From Anaerolineaceae bacterium (lineage in GTDB: Bacteria > Chloroflexota > Anaerolineae > Anaerolineales > Villigracilaceae), in contig VFKQ01000052.1 of NCBI GenBank assembly GCA_009885445.1, forward strand, positions 1 through 7,891: DNA of 7,891 nucleotides, read 5' to 3'. Below the pieces are notes generated by a model. The model saw nothing but the letters and a program-made list of their open reading frames with translations. It ran no database searches and had not been told where the DNA came from. A program made the position numbers and the translations under genes. Shown piece by piece: positions 1 to 5,724 of this stretch; the stretch's first letter is position 1, and each line of letters begins with the position of its first letter.

Positions 1-73
1 CGCTCGACCACCAGCAATCATGAGATCACGAGGTGGAGGTTCCCCCGTGCGAACGGGGCGCTAACCGAACTCC

Positions 74-110
74 CCCTCTCCTGTAATCGGGAGAGGGCTG
101 GGGTGAGGGA
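74..110. repeat. CCCTCTCC palindrome, dispersed-repeat type
   Basis: A perfect 8-bp inverted repeat (CCCTCTCC at 74-81, GGAGAGGG at 90-97) with an 8-nt loop is followed by CTGGGGTGAGGG. This arrangement (CCCTCTCC-loop-GGAGAGGG then CTGGGGTGAGG) resembles extragenic repeats found in high copy in many bacterial genomes. That identification comes from memory of the pattern; only one copy is in this window. There is no T-tract, so it is not a normal terminator. Confidence 0.55.
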
Positions 111-229
111 ACATCGGATAGAATCAGCGGATGCCTTCGTAGCCAGGTCACTGGCTTCCTTCTCCCTTCCAAAGCAAGCACAAGTTGAAAACCATGCGGC
201 GACGCGTGAGACAAGGCAAGTGCGGTGAT

Positions 230-250
230 ACAGACGTATTCCGTCTGTTT
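230..250 (+). terminator. Weak hairpin, possible accessory terminator
   Basis: ACAGACG (230-236) and CGTCTGT (242-248) form a perfect 7-bp stem with a 5-nt loop, followed by only a short T run (248-250). It lies 40 bp before the stronger terminator at 291-325. Both stems carry an ACAGAC/GTCTGT foot, so they may act as tandem terminators or be related by duplication. The T-tract is poor, so confidence is low. Confidence 0.3.
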
Positions 251-290
251 GCATTTGGAAGGGTTTGTCATTTAATACCACAGTGGTTTT

Positions 291-325
291 AACAGACATG
301 CCCGAGGCATGTCTGTTTTATTTTT
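291..325 (+). terminator. Intrinsic terminator of an upstream gene
   Basis: A perfect 12-bp stem (291-302 with 306-317) with a 3-nt CGA loop is followed by a T-rich tail at 316-325 interrupted by one A. The polarity fits a plus-strand transcript ending here, so the terminated gene must lie left of the window. The hairpin covers an apparent ATG at 309 that would extend the next gene by 61 codons. This argues strongly against that upstream start. Confidence 0.8.
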
Positions 326-410
326 AACCACAGATGAAAGAGATGTAAAGGATAATGCTGATGACAATGCAACGGCCTCCCATCACTTTTATCCCTTTTA
401 TCCGTGGTTA
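325..410. repeat. 86-bp element with 16-bp terminal inverted repeats
   Basis: The left end (325-340, TAACCACAGATGAAAG) and right end (395-410, CTTTTATCCGTGGTTA) are inverted repeats matching at 14 of 16 positions. The interior is A-rich on the left and TTTTATCC-rich on the right, with no coding content. The end sequence recurs once more at 5567-5582. It looks like a small non-autonomous palindromic element (MITE-like) or dispersed intergenic repeat. No transposase or clear target-site duplication is visible. It lies between the terminator and the methyltransferase gene. Confidence 0.6.
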
Positions 411-481
411 CAAAGGAGAATATTGAGCAAGAATCGGGTCGCCGTTCAAACAGCAATCTCCTACAATCTCCCCATCAACAC

Positions 482-486
482 GGAGG
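482..486 (+). promoter_or_regulatory. Shine-Dalgarno deciding the start at 492
   Basis: GGAGG at 482-486 stands 5 nt before ATG 492. A rival in-frame TTG at 423 also has a good AGGAG (414-418, 4-nt spacing), but it would add 23 residues upstream of the conserved N-terminus. ATG 492 is preferred. Confidence 0.7.
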
Positions 487-491
487 TTGAA

Positions 492-1331
492 ATGGATTCT
501 TTTGAACAATCACAAAATTATCAACTCATCGAAAAAGCGATTCGCTTCATCGAGCTGAACGCGCGCGCACAACCTGAACTCGATGAAATCGCCGCATCAG
601 TGGGCATGAGCGAGTCGCATTTTCAGCGCACCTTCACGCGCTGGGCGGGCATCAGCCCCAAACGTTTTTTGCAATTCCTCACCAAAGAAAATGCAAAACG
701 CCTGCTGGCCGATTCTGAAAACCTGCTCGAGGCAACGCATCGCGTTGGCCTCTCCAGCCTCGGGCGCTTGCACGATCTCTTCGTCGTCAGCGAGGCCGTC
801 ACACCCGGCGAATTTAAATCGCGCGGCGCGGGCGTCAGCATTCGCTACGGCCTGCATCCCACGCCGCTCGGCAAATGTTTAATTGGCACAACGGAGCGCG
901 GCATTTGTCATTTGGGATTTGTCGAATCAAGCGAAGGCGCGGCAATCGACAACCTCGTTGCAGATTGGACTCACGCGCGGATGATCGAAGACTACGACTC
1001 GACTGCCCCCTTCGCCGCGCGCATCTTCTCCGCGCCCAAAGCGGGTGACCCGCTCCCCGTCCACTTGCGCGGGACAAATTTTCAGCTCAAGGTGTGGGAG
1101 GCGCTGTTACAAATCCCCGTCGGCGCGGTGACCAGCTACGAGCGCCTGGCCCTGCACATCGGACGACCATCCGCCTCACGCGCGGTGGGTGGTGCGGTGG
1201 GCGCGAATCCGATCGCGGTGCTGATTCCTTGTCATCGAGTGATTCGCAAAGAAGGAGTCTTTGGAAATTATCGTTACGGCTCGGCGCGCAAGAAGGCGTT
1301 GCTGGCAAGAGAAATGGTGTATGAGACCTGA
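492..1331 (+). CDS. AraC-type HTH / O6-methylguanine-DNA methyltransferase fusion
   Basis: This 279-residue protein has two parts. Residues about 8-112 are an AraC/XylS-type double helix-turn-helix (NYQLIEKAIRFIE, then FQRTFTRWAGISPKRFLQFL). Residues about 118-275 are an MGMT domain with the GTNFQLKVWEAL motif (195-205), the R230 finger region (RAVGGAVGANP) and the acceptor Cys247 in PCHRVI. The domain removes alkyl groups from O6 of guanine by irreversible transfer to that cysteine. Compared with E. coli Ada, the N-terminal zinc/methylphosphotriester-sensing domain is missing, so Ada-style activation through that domain is not possible. This shortened fusion is a known, common arrangement. 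The usual GGYRWG after the active site reads FGNYRYG here, a mild variation. The start at 492 is supported by GGAGG and by the terminator and repeat covering the upstream extension. It heads a possible operon with the exporter 84 bp downstream. Repair function is near certain; a regulatory role for the HTH is inferred. Confidence 0.93.
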   Translation: MDSFEQSQNYQLIEKAIRFIELNARAQPELDEIAASVGMSESHFQRTFTRWAGISPKRFLQFLTKENAKRLLADSENLLEATHRVGLSSLGRLHDLFVVSEAVTPGEFKSRGAGVSIRYGLHPTPLGKCLIGTTERGICHLGFVESSEGAAIDNLVADWTHARMIEDYDSTAPFAARIFSAPKAGDPLPVHLRGTNFQLKVWEALLQIPVGAVTSYERLALHIGRPSASRAVGGAVGANPIAVLIPCHRVIRKEGVFGNYRYGSARKKALLAREMVYET

Positions 1332-1415
1332 CATGCCTCATCTGCGGCGTGGCTTTCGTGGATTCTATAACCAACGCAGGTCTTAAGAAAAAGGAAGAAA
1401 TTAAAAAAGGAAAAA

Positions 1416-2351
1416 ATGAGAACAAAAATCTGGACGGCACTGATCGCGCTTTATATTGTTTGGGGTTCCACGTATCTCGCTATTCGTTTCGCGGTGGAAA
1501 CCATTCCGCCCTTTCTGCATGCGGGCGTGCGCTTTTTGATCTCGGGCATCATCCTGCTCGCGTGGCGACGCGCCGCCGGCGACCCGTGGCCGACGCGCAT
1601 GCAATGGCGCTCGCTGTTCATCATTGGCACTTTGCTTTTGCTGGGCGGCAATGGACTCGTTTCATGGGCCGAGCAATTTATTCCCTCGGGCGTGGCGGCA
1701 CTGGTGATTGGCGCGGTGCCGATGTTCATGGTGGTTGCTGAAGCAATTCGCCCGGGCGGAGTTAAGCCCAACTGGCAGTCCATCGTCGGTTTGTTAATCG
1801 GCTTTGCGGGCATCCTCATCCTCGTTGGCCCATCGGAAATTTCGGGCAGTGATGTGATTTTGAATCCCCTCGGCGTTGTGGCTTTGATTGGCGCGTGCAT
1901 ATTTTGGTCGGCGGGGTCGGTGTATAGTAAACATGCCGACCTGCCCAAATCTACATTGATGACCACCGGTGGAGAAATGCTGATCGGTAGCATGAGCATC
2001 TTCGCCGTGTCGTTGGTTTCTGGTGAGTTGAGCGGCTGGGACCCGGCCTCGGTGACAGCCAAATCCATTTGGGGCGTGGTCTATCTCATTTTGGCAGGGT
2101 CGCTAATTGGATTCGTTTCATTTGTGTGGTTACTACAAAATGCGCCGATTTCATTGGTTGCGACGTATGCATACGTGAATCCCATTGTCGCAGTTTTACT
2201 GGGAGTCCTTTTTGCGAACGAGACGCTGGAGCCGCGTATCGGGCTGGCGGCGGCAATCATCGTCGGGTCGGTGATTTTCATTAATGCGAACCGGCCGAGG
2301 GTCATGGAAGAAGCGAGAGGAGGGGCGAAAATGATGAATGATGAAGGGTGA
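1416..2351 (+). CDS. EamA-family (DMT) transporter, YedA-like
   Basis: This 311-residue integral membrane protein has about ten hydrophobic helices arranged as two EamA repeats (about 5-137 and 150-292). Family signatures are visible: IVWGSTYLAIRF in helix 1, GNGLVSWAEQFIPSGVAAL (79-97), FWSAGSVYSK (163-172) and ATYAYVNPIVAVLLG (249-263) followed by ET at 269-270. The length and these motifs resemble E. coli YedA (about 306 aa). The substrate is unknown; relatives export amino acids, metabolites or drugs across the inner membrane. The start has AAAGG (1406-1410) 5 nt upstream within an A-rich leader. The last residues (KMMNDEG) and the stop codon are encoded by a GATGAAG heptamer repeat, so the tail has probably been altered by repeat growth. 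glnA begins 45 bp downstream, which suggests co-transcription. Family assignment is firm; substrate is not. Confidence 0.93.
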   Translation: MRTKIWTALIALYIVWGSTYLAIRFAVETIPPFLHAGVRFLISGIILLAWRRAAGDPWPTRMQWRSLFIIGTLLLLGGNGLVSWAEQFIPSGVAALVIGAVPMFMVVAEAIRPGGVKPNWQSIVGLLIGFAGILILVGPSEISGSDVILNPLGVVALIGACIFWSAGSVYSKHADLPKSTLMTTGGEMLIGSMSIFAVSLVSGELSGWDPASVTAKSIWGVVYLILAGSLIGFVSFVWLLQNAPISLVATYAYVNPIVAVLLGVLFANETLEPRIGLAAAIIVGSVIFINANRPRVMEEARGGAKMMNDEG

Positions 2352-2374
2352 AGGATGAAGGATGAAGGTCGAAA
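2333..2374. repeat. GATGAAG heptamer tandem repeat across the eamA stop
   Basis: Six consecutive 7-nt units read GATGAAT, GATGAAG, GGTGAAG, GATGAAG, GATGAAG and the degenerate GTCGAAA. A further A-rich unit (GTCAAAA) follows. The eamA stop codon (2349-2351) lies inside unit 3. Because 7 is not a multiple of 3, each unit shifts frame, so copy-number changes would alter the eamA C-terminus. The repeat also supplies a spurious in-frame ATG (2355) upstream of the real glnA start. Confidence 0.8.
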
Positions 2375-2386
2375 GTCAAAATCAAA

Positions 2387-2391
2387 AGGAG
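2387..2391 (+). promoter_or_regulatory. Shine-Dalgarno deciding the glnA start at 2397
   Basis: AGGAG at 2387-2391 is 5 nt before ATG 2397. The alternative in-frame ATG at 2355 lies in the heptamer repeat, has no properly spaced ribosome site, and would add a 14-residue charged tail absent from glutamine synthetases. Confidence 0.8.
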
Positions 2392-2396
2392 AAAAA

Positions 2397-3734
2397 ATGG
2401 ACGCGAAAGATTTGCTCAAGAAAATAAAAGAAGACAAGGTTAATTATATTTCTCTGCAATTCACGGATGTGCATGGCTCGGTGAAGAGCGTGGACCTGCC
2501 TCTGCATAATTTGGAAGGCGCGCTGGAAGATGGCGTGTGGTTCGACGGCTCATCGGTGGAGGGCTTTGCGCGCATTCAAGAAAGTGACATGCGCCTGATT
2601 CTCGACACTGAAACGTACGCCGTGCTACCGTGGACTCCCGCCGACCGCCGCCGCGCGCGCGTGTTCTGCGACATCTTCATGCCCGACGGCAAGCCCTTCG
2701 AGGGCGATCCGCGCGGCGCGTTGAAGCGAGCGCTGGCGAAATTGGCCGAGCGCGGCTGGACGTATAACATCGGCCCCGAGCCGGAGTTCTTTTTGTTCAA
2801 AGGCACTGACGGGCACGGCGTGCATCCGGTGCCGCACGACATCGGTGGATATTTCGATTTCTCAGCGGACGATGATGCGGCACGCGTGCGCGCTGAATTA
2901 ATGGACGCGCTGATCGGCATGGGTCTCGAAGTGGAGGTGGGACATCATGAAGTGGCCATCGGTCAGCACGAAATTGACTTCCGCTTTGCGAACGCCCTGC
3001 GTTCTGCGGACAATGTGTTGACATTGAAATACACAGTGAAAGCAATCGCCGCGCAACACGGACTGACTGCCTCGTTCATGCCCAAGCCCGTGTTTGGCAT
3101 CAACGGTTCGGGCATGCACTGCCATCAGTCGTTGTTCGACAATAAGGGGGACAATCTGTTCTTCGATGCGAAGGATGAATTTAAACTCTCGCAGTTGGCG
3201 TATTCGTTTATTGCCGGTCAACTCGCGCACGCGCGCGGGCTGGCTGGCGTGGTCTCGCCGACGGTGAACTCGTACAAGCGACTCGTCCCCGGCTACGAAG
3301 CACCTGCTTACATCGGTTGGGCGCAGAGCAATCGCTCGGCGCTGATTCGTATTCCGCGCTACACCGAGGGACGTGACAAAGCCATGCGCGTCGAACTGCG
3401 CTTCCCCGATCCGTCGTGCAATCCGTATCTGGCTTTCTCGGTGATGCTGGCCGCGGCGCTGGATGGCGTGGACAAGAAGATGACTCCGCCCGCGCCGTTG
3501 AACAACGTGAACCTGTATCATCTGAACGCCGAGGAGCGCGCGCAGATGGGCGTGGGCGAACTGCCCGGGTCTTTGGCCGAAGCGCTGTCAGAGTTGTCGA
3601 AAGATGAAGTGCTTAAAGCCGCTTTGGGCGCGGTGACGTACGAGGCCTTCCATCGCGCAAAAATGGAAGAGTGGGACCAGTTCCGCATCCATGTGACGGA
3701 TTACGAAGTGGAGCGGTATTTGGAATTGGCGTAA
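2397..3734 (+). CDS. glnA: Glutamine synthetase, type I-alpha
   Basis: The protein has 445 residues, the usual length of GSI-alpha. It condenses glutamate and ammonium to glutamine using ATP, as a cytoplasmic dodecamer. Active-site motifs are intact: DGSS with Asp50, GPEPEFF with Glu128 and Glu130, HHEVAIGQHEIDF (183-195), NGSGMHCH (236-243), YKRLVPGYEAP (about 293-303, flap Glu301) and RVELRFPDPSCNPYL (331-345). The C-terminal part lacks the GSI-beta insertion and the NLYDLP adenylylation tyrosine; it reads NLYHLNAEERAQMGVGELP instead, close to B. subtilis GlnA. Arg59 in FARIQESD corresponds to B. subtilis Arg62, implicated in feedback inhibition. Control by adenylylation is therefore unlikely, while direct feedback inhibition is plausible. 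No glnR or PII gene is adjacent. It is probably the last gene of the left operon, ending at the 3868-3905 terminator. A gamma-glutamyl-amine ligase paralogue is less likely given the complete GS motifs. Confidence 0.97.
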   Translation: MDAKDLLKKIKEDKVNYISLQFTDVHGSVKSVDLPLHNLEGALEDGVWFDGSSVEGFARIQESDMRLILDTETYAVLPWTPADRRRARVFCDIFMPDGKPFEGDPRGALKRALAKLAERGWTYNIGPEPEFFLFKGTDGHGVHPVPHDIGGYFDFSADDDAARVRAELMDALIGMGLEVEVGHHEVAIGQHEIDFRFANALRSADNVLTLKYTVKAIAAQHGLTASFMPKPVFGINGSGMHCHQSLFDNKGDNLFFDAKDEFKLSQLAYSFIAGQLAHARGLAGVVSPTVNSYKRLVPGYEAPAYIGWAQSNRSALIRIPRYTEGRDKAMRVELRFPDPSCNPYLAFSVMLAAALDGVDKKMTPPAPLNNVNLYHLNAEERAQMGVGELPGSLAEALSELSKDEVLKAALGAVTYEAFHRAKMEEWDQFRIHVTDYEVERYLELA

Positions 3735-3738
3735 GCGC

Positions 3739-3770
3739 CAGTGGTCAGTGGTCAGTCTTCAGTATCAGTA
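3739..3770. repeat. CAGTGGT heptamer tandem repeat after glnA
   Basis: Starting 5 bp after the glnA stop, the units are CAGTGGT, CAGTGGT, CAGTCTT, CAGTAT and CAGTA. This is a short degenerate heptamer array different from the GATGAAG array at the 5' side of glnA. The last units lead directly into the nested palindrome at 3766-3855, which carries the complementary TACTGAAG (3851-3858) on its far side. Confidence 0.7.
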
Positions 3771-3855
3771 AATCACGAAAGTTCGGGCGGCAGTTGCACT
3801 ACCACCCGCTTTCCGCAGCACAACTCCGGAAAGAACGCACTTTCGTGAAGTACTG
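3766..3855. repeat. Nested palindromic element of unknown function
   Basis: Outer arms at 3766-3782 and 3839-3855 pair at 15 of 17 positions, with a perfect 10-bp core (TCACGAAAGT with ACTTTCGTGA). Inside, CGGGCGG (3784-3790) can pair with CCACCCG (3803-3809) with one mismatch, and CTTTCCG (3809-3815) pairs perfectly with CGGAAAG (3827-3833). The inner stems share base 3809. It has no T-tract and no convincing coding frame, so it is not the glnA terminator. It could be a small mobile palindrome, an mRNA 3' structure protecting the glnA message, or a structured RNA. I do not recognise the family. Confidence 0.55.
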
Positions 3856-3867
3856 AAGTATTCAGTC

Positions 3868-3905
3868 AAGACCCCGAAAGCGAAAAAGGCTTTCGGGGTC
3901 TTTTT
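3868..3905 (+). terminator. Strong intrinsic terminator of the glnA transcript
   Basis: A perfect 14-bp stem (3868-3881 with 3889-3902) with a 7-nt A-rich loop is followed by a T-run at 3901-3905. Polarity is plus, ending the methyltransferase-eamA-glnA transcript 134 bp after the glnA stop. The minus-strand side has no T-tract, so it is unlikely to terminate the convergent MFS gene. Confidence 0.92.
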
Positions 3906-4003
3906 AATTTACAACAACCAGTTACTTTCTAAAAAGTGTTTTGAAATTCTTTTTTGGGCGCGGAAATCGTGGCTTGCTGTTGAAGTTTTGCTTAAGTCCG
4001 ATC

Positions 4004-5287
4004 TTATTCATCGGCCATCAGCGCGACGAGAGGTTCGGCCTGCCTGCGCTCCTGCTCCACGTTCATGATCAGGGGTGTGAAAAATGCGCCCACGCCCATC
4101 AGCAGGCTGACCAAACCCGCTACTATATACCAGGTGCGGATTCCCAATAAATCGGAAACAGGACCAGCTACGATCAAGCTGATGGGAGTCATCAAAGTGG
4201 ACAGGCTCATGATCGTGCCCATCACGCGACCTTGAAACTCGGGCTTGACCTCCGCCTGGACGATCGCGCTGAGCGGGCCGTTGGTGATCGGATTCATCAA
4301 CCCTGAGAGGGTCATCCCCGCGACAGCCAGCCAGAACATGTTGGCAGGCGCGAGTCCTACAATCAAGATTCCCAGCCCGATGCCAATCACGCCCATCATT
4401 GCAGTGATGATCTTTTTTTGGAAGCCGCCCCACACGCCGAGCAGGATTCCGCCGATGACCATGCCGAAGGCCCAGGTTGAATCCATTAATCCAAATTGAA
4501 GCGCGCCCAAACCGAAATGTTTAGTGACCAGCAACGGCATCAGCGCGCCCGTGGGCGTCAGCAGAAAATTCGCAACAAGCGCCATGCCAATAATGGCCAT
4601 CAACCCGGGCCACGAGCGAATGTAAGCAAAGCCTCCCTTCATATCCTCTAGCACGCTGGTTTTATGGTGGCCTTGCTCGTCCAGCTCACGTTTGGGCTGA
4701 GGGATGCTGAGGAAGAGCAGAGGCAAAATCGCCATCAACGCAGTGCCTACATCAATCAATAAGATTCCTTGAATTGGTAAAAAGCCGAGCAGAAGCGCGC
4801 CCGTTGGCGGGGCGATAATATTGATGGCTGCGCGCAGACTTTGGTTAAATCCAGAGACTCGTTGCAGTTGCTCGGAAGGCACAAGCATGGCAGTAGATGC
4901 GCTCATGGCCGAATAATGGAAAATCCCAGCCGCGGAACGAAACACCAAAATGGCGTAAATATGCCAGATTTGAATTGTATTCGTCGCGAACAGGATGGCC
5001 AGCAATATCGTGGCGAAGGCCACTAAAAGGTCGGCCACGATCATCATCGCGCGGCGATTCCAACGGTCCGCGAGCGTGCCGGCCAGCGGGCTGAGCAGCG
5101 TCTCGGGGAGGATCCCAGCCAGTGTGGACATCGCCAGCACGGTTGCGGAGCCAGTTTCCTGGGTCAGGTACCAAATCAGCGCAAACTGCACCAGGCTGCT
5201 ACCAAAGATCGACAGAACTTGCCCGCTGAAAATTGTGTAAAACTTGAGCGCCCAGCCCTGTGCGGCGGTTTTTTCTTCTTTTTTCAT
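4004..5287 (-). CDS. MFS efflux transporter (MFS_3 / macrolide-efflux type)
   Basis: This 427-residue inner-membrane protein has about twelve hydrophobic helices. A motif-A loop between helices 2 and 3 (GTLADRWNRR, residues 70-79) is clear. The central loop after helix 6 is charged (PQPKRELDEQGHHKTS). FQGRVMGTIMSL in the C-terminal half is typical of the MFS_3 group that includes Mef-like macrolide and EntS-like siderophore exporters. It is expected to be a proton-driven exporter; the substrate cannot be told. The start is set at 5287: GGAGG sits 5 nt upstream, and the promoter at 5331-5358 would start transcription downstream of the longer open frame that begins at 5341. No regulator gene is adjacent. 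It is transcribed alone and converges on glnA. No clear terminator follows its stop; only weak A/T-rich sequence is seen at 3906-4003. Confidence 0.92.
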   Translation of the reverse strand: MKKEEKTAAQGWALKFYTIFSGQVLSIFGSSLVQFALIWYLTQETGSATVLAMSTLAGILPETLLSPLAGTLADRWNRRAMMIVADLLVAFATILLAILFATNTIQIWHIYAILVFRSAAGIFHYSAMSASTAMLVPSEQLQRVSGFNQSLRAAINIIAPPTGALLLGFLPIQGILLIDVGTALMAILPLLFLSIPQPKRELDEQGHHKTSVLEDMKGGFAYIRSWPGLMAIIGMALVANFLLTPTGALMPLLVTKHFGLGALQFGLMDSTWAFGMVIGGILLGVWGGFQKKIITAMMGVIGIGLGILIVGLAPANMFWLAVAGMTLSGLMNPITNGPLSAIVQAEVKPEFQGRVMGTIMSLSTLMTPISLIVAGPVSDLLGIRTWYIVAGLVSLLMGVGAFFTPLIMNVEQERRQAEPLVALMADE

Positions 5288-5292
5288 GTCTG

Positions 5293-5297
5293 CCTCC
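5293..5297 (-). promoter_or_regulatory. Shine-Dalgarno of the MFS gene
   Basis: On the minus strand GGAGG (5297 to 5293) lies 5 nt before ATG 5287. It overlaps another in-frame ATG at 5299, which lacks its own ribosome site. The 5287 start is therefore preferred. Confidence 0.8.
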
Positions 5298-5330
5298 ATT
5301 TTATTCAGTGCCGATTTGACTATTTTTACT

Positions 5331-5358
5331 ATTTTATTCAATTATTCATTATTGTCAA
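5331..5358 (-). promoter_or_regulatory. Sigma-70-type promoter of the MFS gene
   Basis: On the minus strand a perfect TTGACA (5358-5353) is followed after 16 bp by TAAAAT (5336-5331). Transcription would begin near 5324, leaving a leader of about 35 nt before ATG 5287. The surrounding sequence is very A/T-rich, unlike the neighbouring genes. An imperfect inverted repeat (GATAAATT/GAATTATC, about 5360-5376) lies just upstream and could be an operator, but this is weak. Confidence 0.65.
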
Positions 5359-5414
5359 GATAAATTTGAATTATCTTTAACAGATGTTGATATTATTGAT
5401 TGGCGGCTAAATAT

Positions 5415-5454
5415 TTCAGGCTGAGATGTTTCCAGCCTGAACTTTCATTGAAAG
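5415..5454. repeat. Two adjacent palindromes
   Basis: TTCAGGCTG (5415-5423) and CAGCCTGAA (5433-5441) form a perfect 9-bp inverted repeat with a 9-nt loop. Directly after it, CTTTCA-T-TGAAAG (5442-5454) is a perfect palindrome around one base. Neither has a T-tract on either strand. They could be protein-binding sites or repeat remnants. Confidence 0.5.
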
Positions 5455-5463
5455 CTCGTTATG

Positions 5464-5563
5464 CTGAGCACGGTCACTTTCTGCGCTTTTCTCACCGCAA
5501 AGACTTGTACTACGACTGAAAGGAGTGTCGAAGTAGGCGAAGGGCGCGAAGGCTTACCTTTTA
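5464..5563. repeat. Composite dispersed repeat, copy A
   Basis: The first 35 bp (5464-5498) match 7726-7760 at 33 of 35 positions. The last 20 bp (5544-5563) match 7784-7803 or one base offset at 19 of 20. Between them copy A has 45 bp with TACTACGAC...GTCGAAGTA symmetry, whereas copy B has 24 bp of GCGAAGG-type sequence. The same orientation in both and a GCGCGAAGG motif suggest a genome-wide intergenic repeat family with an exchangeable centre. Confidence 0.7.
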
Positions 5564-5566
5564 CCC

Positions 5567-5582
5567 CTTTCATCAGTGGTTA
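5567..5582. repeat. Solo 16-bp end of the 325-410 element
   Basis: CTTTCATCAGTGGTTA is the reverse complement of TAACCACTGATGAAAG, which matches the left end at 325-340 at 15 of 16 positions. No opposite end was found nearby, so this is a solo end or a remnant. It adjoins composite repeat copy A (4 bp apart). Confidence 0.6.
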
Positions 5583-5673
5583 AATTTTCCGATTCTCAAA
5601 ACCTCAATTTGTGACCGTACACGGTATAAATACCCCATGCAAATATGCGGGAACATTCCAAATGGATTCGCCG

Positions 5674-5679
5674 TATAAT
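5674..5679 (+). promoter_or_regulatory. Candidate -10 box for the secreted-protein gene
   Basis: A perfect TATAAT lies 45 bp before ATG 5725. No good -35 is found at 16-18 bp upstream (5651-5656 reads GAACAT). An inverted repeat TCCA-AA-TGGA (5657-5666) sits just upstream and could bind an activator. Sequence match only. Confidence 0.4.
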
Positions 5680-5724
5680 CGAAGCAGGCGAAGAATAAAT
5701 CACCAGCCTGCCTAGAGGACAACC

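Larger units (their letters stand above)
1..290. other. Non-coding leader region with dispersed palindromes
   Basis: No supported gene lies here. An open frame on the minus strand (18-299) reads through the repeat at 74-110 and gives the phrase LTPALSRLQERG, a typical meaningless translation of this repeat class, so I do not call it. Small palindromes are present: CCCTCTCC/GGAGAGGG (74-97), AGCCAG/CTGGCT (141-156) and ACAGACG/CGTCTGT (230-248). The stretch looks like the 3' flank of a gene lying left of the window. Confidence 0.6.
5359..5673. other. Divergent intergenic region, no gene
   Basis: This stretch between the MFS promoter and the secreted-protein promoter has no supported coding frame. 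It contains two adjacent palindromes (5415-5454), one copy of a composite dispersed repeat (5464-5563), a single 16-bp end of the element seen at 325-410 (5567-5582), and a small inverted repeat ACCGT-AC-ACGGT (5614-5625). Confidence 0.6.

Noticed and set aside
18..299. Minus-strand open frames at the left edge
   Set aside because: Low-complexity translation of repeat and hairpin sequence (LTPALSRLQERG), no domain and no ribosome site.
462..467. TACAAT as a -10 box for the methyltransferase gene
   Set aside because: No acceptable -35 at 16-18 bp upstream, so it is not reported as a promoter.
309..491. 61-codon N-terminal extension of the methyltransferase
   Set aside because: Its ATG lies in the terminator stem and the coding would run through the 325-410 repeat; GGAGG before ATG 492 and the family N-terminus support the shorter protein.
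1451..2068. Long minus-strand open frame opposite eamA
   Set aside because: Antisense shadow of a clear membrane-protein gene; its translation shows no recognisable motif.
2898..3521. 207-codon minus-strand open frame opposite glnA
   Set aside because: Antisense shadow of highly conserved glutamine synthetase coding sequence, with no domain of its own.
2397..3734. GSI-beta enzyme controlled by adenylylation
   Set aside because: The NLYDLP adenylylation motif and the GSI-beta insertion are absent; the C-terminal third follows the alpha type.
2333..3770. CRISPR array or direct-repeat cluster around glnA
   Set aside because: The units are 7 bp with no spacers; they are simple tandem repeats.
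3766..3855. Integron attC site
   Set aside because: No GTTRRRY/RYYYAAC core sites at the ends and no integrase or cassette genes nearby.
3931..3954. AAAAAG/CTTTTT pairing as terminator of the MFS gene
   Set aside because: Only six A-T-rich pairs with a long loop; too weak to call.
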